Assembly: GCF_001625215.2 (NCBI RefSeq)
Contig: NC_030381.2
Coordinates: forward strand, 50,987,214 to 51,051,213
Length of the DNA stretch: 64,000 nucleotides
From: Daucus carota subsp. sativus
Lineage: Eukaryota > Streptophyta > Magnoliopsida > Apiales > Apiaceae
Direction of reading: 5' to 3'
How positions within the stretch are numbered: the stretch's first letter is position 1; each line of letters opens with the position of its first letter. A model generated the notes under the pieces. The model made no database searches. It was not told the origin of the DNA and worked only from the letters and a program-made list of their open reading frames with translations. This document shows positions 54,684 to 64,000 of the stretch, in pieces. A program made the position numbers and the translations under genes.

Positions 54684-57600
54684 TTAAAGGTATTGAGCTT
54701 GTATTCTATCCCTGTTCTGTTCCCACCACAGCTTTGCATTCACCTCCCCGAACTTTTCTCGGCTGATATCAGTATAAGAATGTAGCATTAGTATATCAAA
54801 CAGAACAAATATCAAGATCTCTGAAAATAGAATATTTGTATATGACACTAAAACTGGGAATTTAATTCATATGACCATTTAAGCAATCTCTTAAGACAGA
54901 GAACAGAATATTTCTTCGTTCTTTGGGGGGAAAAATATGTTGCTATGGTAAACAATATATAGAACATTATGTGGTTGACCATTCATGATATGCATTCTGA
55001 TAGAATAATTTTTTAGTAGAGTGTGGACTAGGGTTAATATAAAAATCTTAAAGATAATTATTAGCCTTTTTCAGACTAACTTTATTTCCTTGACATGCTG
55101 CATAAATAATTAATGTGGGATGTCATTACCTGAATCTCATTCTCCGAAGTTCTCTAGTGCCATCTGCTAATTGTCTGATAGTAATGTATACACCAGGTTC
55201 ATCTTCCTCTATCCACTCTGATTCTACATCACTGGCATTGCTAATGGAAACTGATGCCTCATCTCGGGAGGAGGTTGTTGTCCGTGATGCTTCCATAGAT
55301 GAAGCCTCACCTTTTGGCCCAGCACCGCCATAATAACTTGAACCAGCATTGTAGTTTTGGTTGCCTCCTTGTTCTGAGGGATCTCCAGGGTAATAACCTC
55401 GACTTCCTGTAGGTTTGTAATAGTTTTTCGGGGTCCACTCTTTGTTCATCGATGGATTCATAGGGCTTTCTCTGGCTGATCCAAGTCTTGAATAAGAAGA
55501 ATCTCTCTGCCATTAAAAGTAATTCTCTTTAGCGTGACATGGTATATATATAGTTAGAGTAAATCTTCGCGTACATCCTTATACACTACTAACTCATTAA
55601 ATTATAAAAAGGTTATATAATAAAAGTTATATATGTGATCATAAAGTAAATAAATAAAACAGAAAAAAAAAGATTTAGGTTATCATTTTTGTAAGTGTAT
55701 TTTTAATCTACAGTTAACCTGAAGTGATGAGAAATCCTGAAGACTTAGACGTGGGTACAAGTTAGAACTGTTCCTAAATTATAGGTAGTGAATTAGTAGT
55801 GCATAAGGATGTACGCGAAGATTTATTAATATAGTTATATACATACGCAGATTGCTAGACAGTAGATAGACACAAAAGGCAAATGTAATCTGTCCTAACA
55901 TATACACTCCCCCATCTGCAAAAGCATGGTGTATTTACTGAAAGTAATAAAAGCTGTAGTATCTAGGAAGCCTGTCGGGATGTTCTTGGCATATATAGTG
56001 GTATCAACTAAGGAAGGTGCAAACTATGATAACTCTCAAAATATAACCTCCAGTGCTCAATATAAATTTTCAAATAGCATTAAGTTCATGAATATTAGCT
56101 GAATAGACATCAAGAACTGCTTGTAACATTGAGGTCAGTGTATGACCAGTCATTTAATATCATGGAGAGTGCACTGAAGTCTAATTATTAAGACCAAAAA
56201 AGTGAAAGTATGATATCAGTTGAGAAGGCATAAAATTAACCAAGGGATGGTTTTCAGATGAATATTCGTCCAATTATGTTTAATAAACAACTATGACAAA
56301 CTGCCACAAGCAGTATAAAAAAAATAAAAAAGTCATGCAGCAAGATGAGTAAATAAGTTGATCAAGCCGGCAAGAAAAGAACTTGGTGAAGTAGAAGGTA
56401 GATTACCCCATCCTCGGAGGCAGAGGGAGTGCCAAAAGCTTGACGATTAAATCTTTGGACATTGTAGAGCTCCATAATCCTATCATAGTTCTCACCCCAC
56501 CACCTCTGAGCTTGCCATTTATTAAACATCTCCCGGCTTCAAATTACAAAAATGCATGTGATGTAATTAACGCAAAGCTTATATAAATTCAACAAAATCA
56601 TATAATCTGTGTCATACTTGCATACAAAAATACAAGTTGAAAGGTATCTTGTACAACTAATTCAAGGAGATCCACTAGGCAGACAACTTCCTCATTCACT
56701 CATCAGTGTATGTATAAAGATGTGACTGATCGATTACAAACTACGTTGTCATCAGAAATTAAAACTACATGATCATTTACATTAATCACATCTTGCATGT
56801 TGCAGCTTTCAAGCTGGAAGCACATGCATCAAATTGTACAAGGGCCAAGTTTAATCCAAGGGAACACGGGCCAGGTTGGGTCTACAGAAAGTAAAGCAAG
56901 CACTATATTCATAATAATAAATGGCAATTACTAGGCCCTCCCACCCTTCTCTTTCAATATTTTTTACTGGATATCTTAAGAAACATATATTAAACGAATT
57001 CAATGACTTTTGATGTACAACATCACTGTATACTTTATATGGTGCCAGGAGAAAGGTATTGGTGGGTACTACATCTTGTGTTTTGTTACATCTAAATATT
57101 AATACAAGTCATTAAAATCCATCAATTGCACATGGAAAATATTAGAGATGAGTACCTGAAGCGAATCCGTTTGAGATCATTCCCATTATTAGGAAGAGAC
57201 ACAAAAGTAATCTGAACACCAGGCTCCACTTGCGCTATCCACTCTTTCGGTTCATCCTCATTTTCCAAAAAGACTTCACCAGACTGAGCTGATTCTGAAC
57301 CACCTGGGCCCCTTGCTTCTCTAGCAAACCTTGATTCGAATCCATGGGATGTGTTGTAGCCAGTGCTGGTGAAATCCCAGGCAGGTGTAGAATTTGAGCT
57401 TCCAGGTTGCAAGTCGGGGTATGGTACACCTTCTGAAATGGTATCAAAATCAGGGTACGGTCTTTGTCCTTTCCTGAAGCTTGGGGAGAAAGGCTTGCTC
57501 TGCTTACTAGATCCTGAAATTTTCAATGCTATATCCTTGATCTGCAAATAATTGAACAGAACTAGAAATTACACAAACATACAACCAACAGATAAGCAAG

Positions 57601-60355
57601 CCTTGAGCATGTTTAATACTGAAATTAACAACTCAGTTCTGAATCCTGGCATGGTCAGTGATTATCTAACTGTAGCATCTTTTTCTTAGCATATGTAATG
57701 CTTATATTGGTAAATCATGAAGCTTATTATACACTAAATTGTTAAAGAGAGATCGAAAAATTCTGTCCACTTGCAAAAGCGGCATCTAGATATAATAATT
57801 AAAATCTTCTCGTTTAAAGCATGACAAGACCGGATATAAAGAAAGCTTCAACTAAGTATTTGTTCCAGTTTAGAAGTTTCTTGGATATAATTTATGAGTG
57901 CAACTTTTAATATTTAAATCCTCATACAAGTCACCCTTCCTGGATCGACTACCTAAAACTCCTAAAGCATAATAGATTTCAGATCGAATAAAATATGTGT
58001 GGCAAGTTTGGAAATATAAAACGAAGATTGTCATTAATATGATACATGTAGGTCCTGCAATAAGTTAACCAAGTTGGCTTTTAGTAGTTTCCAGCTCAAG
58101 CTAATAATGTAACAAGAATGGAAGATATTGACACCAAATAATACAATATGCGGGCAAAAGATACAGACTCAAAAGGTTCAAATTATAATTAGTTAAGATT
58201 TAAGAACATCTGTAGGTGCTTTGTATTTTAGTTAGATATAGAAAGAAAAGCAATTAAGTGTTTCACACCCTAACCTCAATGTTAGACATGGCCATGGCCC
58301 AAGGGAGCAGGTAATGAGCTAAAGTCCCCAACATTGTGGGTCCTTAGGAAATTGTTTTATACACTTGGTATCCTTATTTCCTGTTTTTTGTCAGCTAATT
58401 ATAATCCCCATTATAAGAAAGAAATCATACGATTAAATATATAAGAGTGGCTGCTTCTGTCTTCTATAATGTTGTTCTTTTATGCAAAAACTAAAATAAG
58501 TGCTTTAATACAAGTATAGAATTAATTTAATCATACTTTATCAAGTGCATATTCCATATTCTGCTGAAAATCTGGTTTCAATTATATTTGTGTTGGTTTA
58601 CTACATTTGTAATACACTATAGCAATCTTTATTCAGAATCTGTAAGAACTACGTAAGAAATTTTTTGCATTAGCTAAACCAAAATCCAGTGGCACTAGCT
58701 AGAAAGACCTTAACTGAAATAGTATTTTCTTATTTAGCCTATCTTAAATTTCACTCTTAGAACACAGTAACAGGCCAGTATTCTACCTTTCCTCCTCCAG
58801 GTAAAATTTTGAATACTTTAGACCAAAATTCAATGGTGGGTCACATCAAGTACAGTCAGATATGTCTTCAAAATATATAGTCTTGTCTTTTCTAAATCTT
58901 CACTTTGGCATACCATCACTATTACTTGCATACATTGAATCGACCAAAGCACCTTCAGTAATACTCCAATATGATTCAGAAAGGTACACAGATCTTAGTT
59001 AAAAATCGTGACAAAGATTTTGCTGCCTACTTAAAAGAAAAGCCAAAATGCAGAGCCCTGCTGTAAATTTGCGGAAATTCTTAAAGCACAAATGAACTTT
59101 TTGTCAATAAATTGCCATTTATATAAATTTAAATAATCACTAATACTCAAACTATCGATCCCAAAAATTGATATCTGCTTTGTTACACAAACGGAACTTA
59201 TATCCGCTAGGTTATGCTTTGTTTTTGTTTTTTTTTGCTAAATAGGTTATGCTTTGTTAACGCAAAGGAAAGTGATGTCCGCGGGGGACTGTTAGGTCAC
59301 GCTTTGTCAACACAAGTAAAATTTAACCCCCACATATATGGTTTATATTACACATACAAGATAACAATCTTAGGTTTAAGGGATGATATCTCGGAGGTCA
59401 AGTTGCCGTCATTATAATTCAATAGCACGTAAAATAAATGTCGAACCCATAAAATTAGCTAAAAAAACCATTGAACCGGAGAACGGACTATTGTTCACTC
59501 TCCAACAGCAAAAATATACTCTTATTTCTGAAAAACAAGATCAGTCAAACCGTCCCATATATTCCCCAAACACATGACGGGTACAACTCAGGAAACACTT
59601 CATCATTATAGTTCAATAATACGTAAAATAAATGTCGAACATTCTAAAAAATAAGATTAGTCAAACAGTCTCATATATTCCCGAAACTTATGACAGGTAC
59701 AACTCAGGCATCACAGCATCACAAACAAATAGTACTACACAGATGAAATTTTTCCAGTCTGCAAAAGAATGTGTGCTACTTAAATCTTGTCTTTGTGACC
59801 ACTAATAGGCGTGGGGAGAAAAACATTGGACCCGTTAATGTTCCTTTTATTAAAGATAATGAACACGAAAAATCTCATGATTAATCGTAAAGATTAAAAT
59901 TGCATTCTTTCCAATGAACTTTTGCTTTATCATAAATGAGCAGAAGAAAGCCCAGCACATAGGCATTGCAAAGACCAAAGAATCATAGACACACAGAGTG
60001 GCGTAAGTAGATGGACAAATAACAGCATGCACATCCTAGTCTTTCTAGACACAAGTATGCATTTCTATGTATACATCTAAGACATAGGTGGATGTGGGGC
60101 CCATCCTAAACATTGCATGTCACAGTGGGGCTAAGTTTGTTTTTCATCAACAAGGGAAATAAAGGAGAAAAAGAAATAAAAGAGAGATTTAAAATAAAAG
60201 CGAAATATAGAAAGAATATAGGGTAGGGGTGAGTAGCATAGGATTAGAACCTGCGCCGTCAGGCTTTTGACGGCTTCTTTTGTACTGGGAGTCCCCCTCA
60301 CGCCTTCATCTCCTCCCTCATCTACTTGTTTCGAACATGTAATACACGTCAGCAT
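54684..60355 (-). CDS. BREVIS RADIX-family protein
   Basis: Five coding exons (60355-60251, 57541-57156, 56536-56407, 55506-55130, 54762-54684) join in phase to 358 residues; Arabidopsis BRX has 344. The start MLTCITCSKQ with a nearby TPSTKEAVKSLTAQIKDIAL block is the conserved N-terminal membrane-association and linker region. Two BRX domains follow: the first has EWIAQVEPGVQITFVSLPNN, then RIRFSREMFNKWQAQRWWGE and NYDRIMELYNV; the second has EWIEEDEPGVYITIRQLADG, then RMRFSREKFGEVNAKLWWEQ and a terminal NRDRIQAQYL. BRX proteins sit at the plasma membrane with PAX-type AGC kinases, modulate auxin efflux and guide protophloem differentiation; others act in stomatal polarity. Which family member this is cannot be fixed. 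Intron 1 (2.7 kb) and intron 3 contain repeats. A 5' UTR intron precedes the ATG. Confidence 0.93.
55560..55825. mobile_element. MITE in BRX-like intron 3
   Basis: 266 bp with 37-bp terminal inverted repeats that differ at only two positions or so (TAAATCTTCGCGTACATCCT at each end). If the outer TA is the target duplication, it would be Tc1/mariner-like, but the terminus is not the usual Stowaway one. The interior is AT-rich. Confidence 0.8.
59400..59720. repeat. Diverged tandem repeat in BRX-like intron 1
   Basis: Two blocks alternate: CGTAAAATAAATGTCGAAC (59428 and 59622) and a longer one with AGTCAAAC(C/A)GTC(C/T)CATATATTCCC, ATGAC(G/A)GGTACAACTCAGG (59540 and 59655). The pattern fits one duplication of about 120-200 bp followed by drift. 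Upstream (59190-59310) GGTTATGCTTTGTT-like text recurs three times. Confidence 0.7.
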
Positions 60356-60371
60356 TTCTCCCCCTTCTGTT

Positions 60372-61503
60372 CTGTCAAAAATGCATTAAAAAAAATTAGC
60401 AAAAAAAAAAAACAAAAATGCATAAAATTATGTCAGGCCTCTATGCAGATTTCACATTTATAATCACAACCGAATAAAAAAATATATGTGACCAATAAGT
60501 ATCGAAAAAATGAAAAAAGAAATTATCACATTTGCATTTAAAAAAATATATCCACATTATCATCTACATTATTATTCACCTATATTCAGTAAAAATGTGG
60601 TATATCCAGGAGGGTGAGATGATAAATTTTAATAAAAAAAATATGTGTGGAGTGATGATTTAATAATTTGGTATTGGAATTAGGGGAAAAGGGGAGGGGG
60701 GTTTGGGGATTAGAGAAATTGAAAGGGAAAGGATGAAAGGGGGAAAATATGCAGTTGCTTTAGTGTACAATGTTGGGACCGAATTTTGGAAGAATGAAAT
60801 AAAGAAAAAGCGAGATTAAAATGCAGATTTCGAGGGAGCCGAAGTTTCTGACGCATCATTATTCTCCTCCTCCTTTTCTCTCTATCATCAACATTTCTTA
60901 ACATCCAACAATAACACACATTTATTTAGCAAACAAAAAAAATTACAATCAGATTAAAATTAATATAACAAGACAGGATAGTGTATAGTACTATAATTCA
61001 AGAAGAGAGGAAAAGAGAAGCATCTGAAATCTGTACCAGTACTATTTGTTGATGATATGAGATGTATGTGCAGAGGTGACAAAAAAACACGTTCATTTAA
61101 CATTATGTGTGTGTATTTGTACATGAAAACTAAGTCACCTAACCAAACAGCGACAACTTTCCTTTGCTTCGCTCTTTCTCTTTCCTTAACTAATGTCCAA
61201 ATTACACAACTAGCGCTAATGTAACTGTAAGTATCTGTAATGACTCGAACATTCAATCATAGGAGTACAATATAGAACATACTACTAACTATGATTTGTA
61301 AAATTTGTAAAATCATACTACTAATTTGAATTTATAAAAAAAAAATACAAAAAATCTCGGAGTGAACGAGAAAATGGATGAGGTGAAATGAACAAACTGG
61401 ACTCATGAAAACAGAGTACGAGAATATATGAAACATGTTCAAGTAACTTGACAACTTCAACAATGCTTTCAACATGTGTGTCTGTATGTTTGTAAAATCT
61501 TAC
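60372..61503 (-). other. Probable 5' UTR intron of the BRX-like gene
   Basis: Donor CTCGG|GTAAGA at 61503 and acceptor TTTTTGACAG ending at 60372 leave a 15-base untranslated piece before the ATG. Leader introns are common in this family. Inferred from consensus only; a stretch of G/A-rich text at 60680-60750 inside it has no coding sense. Confidence 0.5.
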
Positions 61504-61878
61504 CCGAGACTTGGTTTGAGAACTGATTCTCCAAATCGCAACTCAAGTTCGCGAATATTCCGCAGAGATCATACGAGAACTCCGAATCAAATGTGTAGAA
61601 TATATTCGCGCACACTCTCCGTCATTTATAACGATATATAAATTACTGTGAAAAAGTAACAAACTCTTCCGAGAAAATCGCGGCCGGCGGCGAATCACCG
61701 GCGAGAAATCCGGTGAGAAAATATGAGCGTCTCAGAGTATATTAATAACTGAATATCTGAGAGAGTGAATAAAAAAAGCAGGTGAGAAGGTGTGTAAATG
61801 ATGAATGGATATATAGAGAGAAGAAAATGAAGGAGAGGGGAGATAGAGACAAGAAAAGAGAACAAAGGGTGGGAGTTG

Positions 61879-61886
61879 TATTTATA
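61879..61886 (-). promoter_or_regulatory. TATA box of the BRX-like gene
   Basis: On the minus strand TCCTATAAATAC holds a consensus TATA box. A CT-rich leader, as usual in plant promoters, follows at 61740-61870. Transcription would start near 61850. The retroposon begins about 210 bp upstream. Confidence 0.65.
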
Positions 61887-62109
61887 GGAGGATGTTAATT
61901 TGGTTCCGTCAAGTTTCTCGTCGTTATGTAACGGCACTAGTTGCATACATACGTGCTGCTGCTGCTGCACTTTTTCTTTATTTTGGAGTATTCATATGAA
62001 TGCATGTCATTCCCTTCTTTCTCTTTTGTGAATACAACTTCATTCTTTCTTCTTTGTGAATTCCAATTTATTCCATTTTTGTATTTGTATTTATCCCTTC
62101 CGCTTATTT

Positions 62110-62919
62110 TTTATTTTTTTTTTGACAAATGCAAAAGATTTCATTAACTCGAATATAATACAGTCGGGACAAACCCCCAACTGTCGATACAACCAGGTGG
62201 TAAAACAAATAGCATTCTAAAAACAATTAGATGATTTGTTTCCTGATCGTTTAACAGATAGAATTCAATAATTCTTGAAGATAAGAACGAAATCAAAGAC
62301 ATCCCAAGCGATCCAAATTGCATCAAAATCTCTGGAAACAGTAACATCGCAATTGACCATATCACATAAAAACTATTGATAGCCCAATGTTCAGAAACAC
62401 CAACCGCATAAATCGAGATCGGAGAAGTGGCACCACAGCTATCTACATGCCGGATACCAGCTATAGACTTGCCGAAGGCACCCAAGCTATCTACATGCCG
62501 GATACCAGCTATAGACATGCCGAAAGTGTAACCCCGTAAATGATGAACAATCTTTGATTGTGAAAGGTGAGCTCTTGCAATAATCACCACCGTCTCAGAT
62601 TCGATACAGTTTTTATAGATCACCAAAAATATCAATAAACTCGTTTTCAACTGATCCAACACGAAATCAACCCAATCATGACTAAACAAAGACATAACAA
62701 ACACTCCAAAAGGAGAGACACAATCACACACTCCAAGAGGAGAGACACACAACACCCAAAAGATTGGGTTTTATTGAAAAGAAATTAACGAGAGTAAAAA
62801 TTAATAATAAAAGGGTTGGGGCTTTCCACCAGAGAAAACCAGTGGAAGCCCCTCGATTTACTTGAAAAAAGACAAACCCTAGTAGGAGAGGAAGAGAGGA
62901 GAGGCGGCCGGGAGAGGGA
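62110..62919 (-). mobile_element. LINE-like non-autonomous retroposon
   Basis: 810 bp on the minus strand, flanked by a 12-bp target duplication TTCCGCTTATTT (62098-62109 and 62920-62931). It starts with a GC- and CT-rich leader (CTCTCCCGGCCGCCTCTCCT) like the 5' end of plant L1 elements. It ends ATGAAATCTTTTGCATTTGT then an A-rich tail, the usual 3' end of plant LINEs. No endonuclease or reverse transcriptase is present. An open frame of 203 residues (62144-62755) contains a duplicated 16-residue unit (SIAGIRHVDS...) but resembles no protein, and is probably chance. Confidence 0.75.
62437..62530 (-). repeat. 48-bp tandem duplication in the retroposon
   Basis: Two copies of AGCTATCTACATGCCGGATA... 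with ACCAGCTATAGAC lie 48 bp apart and are almost identical, so this arose late in the life of the element. Confidence 0.9.
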
Positions 62920-62965
62920 TTCCGCTTATTTGTTTTCCAAGCAAAATATAGTGCATGTTTGGCCG

Positions 62966-63771
62966 CAGTGGCGGAACCAGAGGGATGCTAGAGCTTTCTC
63001 TAACTTCGAAAAAATAATGTATAATTTTTTTCCAGCCCCCGCTGAATTATTCATGTCAATATAATTTAAGACACTTAGAGCGACTTCAAGAGATGCCTAT
63101 AACATGTCGTAAGTCATAATTGAGGACATTTGATGAAAAATGTTGATCCAACAATATTTATAAGGCACCTCAAGTCTTATTTATAAGGCACCTCTACTTG
63201 CTCTATCCTATATTTTATAATAAATTCTTACACACTCTCTTTTTCTTTGCTTTGGACTTGTTATTAGTCTAAAGAGCGTCTGATTAACAATTATATTCAA
63301 ACAGATACACTCAACGCACACACTTGACACTACCCTAACTCAATTTCTCACTGTGATAAATTCATTCACCCGCGACAACCTACTCATTTGCGCCACACAT
63401 GGAGATGGAGACATCTGAAAAAGGAAGAGTGAAAAGCCATGTTACTTGAAATTGGTTGTTTACGCTTTTTCTCAAAGGTCTACATCCATTATGTGGCGTA
63501 AAAAAGTCACTATTCCATAAGTCAATTTTTTTTCGTCGCCGCTTCTTATTGCTGTATCTATGTTAATGCACTTAGAACAACGTTCTCTTTCGGACCTTTT
63601 AACCAATCAATACATGCAACCTAGAAAGATGATGCAACCTAGAGAGATGGTCGTCTCTCTCTGATGAATGTGGTATCGAGGTTCGGTGTTCAAATTTCAA
63701 TCAGTCCCTTATAATCTCACTTGCTTTCAAATTTGAGCCCCCCCTAAATGTTATTCCTGGTTCAGCCCCTG
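62966..63771. mobile_element. Non-autonomous hAT-type element
   Basis: 806 bp with terminal inverted repeats CAGTGGCGGAACCAGAGG at left and CAGGGGCTGAACCAGG at right (inverted), typical of hAT elements. It is flanked by a perfect 8-bp target duplication, TTTGGCCG (62958-62965 and 63772-63779). No transposase frame is present. Confidence 0.9.
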
Positions 63772-63779
63772 TTTGGCCG

Positions 63780-64000
63780 TCCATGCTTTCGGCTTTTTTT
63801 TAAGAAGTCGGCTTCTACTTTTTTTAACCTGTATAAACAATCAGAAGCACTTATAAAAAAAATGAGAATTGTTCCTTTTTTTCAATACTTTTGTTTTTTT
63901 CCAAACACTTTAATCATTTATAAGTCTTGACTCACTTCTAATTCATTTTTTTTTATTTTAACTCACTTTTTATGAATGGGTTACTAATCATATGAATCAC
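63780..64000. other. Window end, flank of the hAT insertion
   Basis: AT-rich DNA starting TCCATGCTTTCGGC with poly-T runs. Joined across the hAT element the text reads GCATGTTTGGCCGTCCATGC, which may be the terminus of another MITE that extends beyond the window. Confidence 0.4.

Noticed and set aside
62144-62755. 203-codon minus-strand ORF as a real gene
   Set aside because: It lies wholly within a retroposon bounded by a 12-bp target duplication, runs to its 3' end, and looks like no known protein.
1-64000. CRISPR arrays, operons, bacterial or phage genes
   Set aside because: All genes are plant nuclear genes with spliceosomal introns; the repeats found are transposon termini, minisatellites or coding repeats.

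Overview
This is a nuclear genome window from a flowering plant, almost certainly a eudicot that forms arbuscular mycorrhiza. The genes are intron-rich, the intergenic DNA is AT-rich, and plant-specific families are present: STIG1, DYT1-type bHLH, CYCLOPS, the PMT/QUA2 methyltransferases and BREVIS RADIX. An intact CYCLOPS argues against Brassicaceae and other non-mycorrhizal lineages. No species is assigned.

Nine host genes can be built exon by exon with consistent reading phase. In order they are: a STIG1-like secreted Cys-rich protein (-, 33-506); nuclear-encoded mitochondrial ribosomal protein S11 (-, 2056-4395); plastid Clp protease subunit CLPP4 (+, 9090-13347); a DYT1-like tapetum bHLH factor (+, 14173-15037); the symbiosis regulator CYCLOPS/IPD3 (+, 17365-22030); a zinc-knuckle RPA1 single-strand DNA-binding subunit (+, 25611-29549); a PMT20/PMT21(ERD3)-type Golgi methyltransferase (+, 34998-37905); a CDKF-4/MHK-type TEY kinase (+, 44766-52242); and a BREVIS RADIX-family protein (-, 54684-60355). 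They look like independent housekeeping and developmental genes with their own promoters. I see no cluster of shared function.

Between and inside them lies a varied set of transposable elements with readable ends. The most notable is a 3.8-kb PIF/Harbinger-type element (5171-8942). It has TTA target duplications and a transposase remnant, and it carries pieces of three unrelated host genes: an OVATE-family start, two AGAMOUS-clade MADS-box exons on the opposite strand, and an internally deleted BAHD acyltransferase. A Tourist-like MITE is nested in one end.

The second hotspot (38520-42650) has a Stowaway MITE, two same-family Helitrons nested one inside the other, a tRNA-derived SINE with an 11-bp target duplication inside the inner one, and a third Helitron inserted in opposite orientation into a fourth. 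The third hotspot lies upstream of the BRX-like promoter. It holds an 810-bp LINE-like retroposon with a 12-bp target duplication and an 806-bp hAT-type element with an 8-bp one. Further MITEs sit in introns of CLPP4, CYCLOPS and the BRX-like gene, and a long-inverted-repeat element sits in a kinase intron.

Sequence features that could matter for expression include a probable GC-AG intron in CYCLOPS, three in-phase NAGNAG acceptors, an E2F-type site upstream of RPA1, and protein-level tandem repeats in S11 (24 residues) and RPA1 (41 residues).
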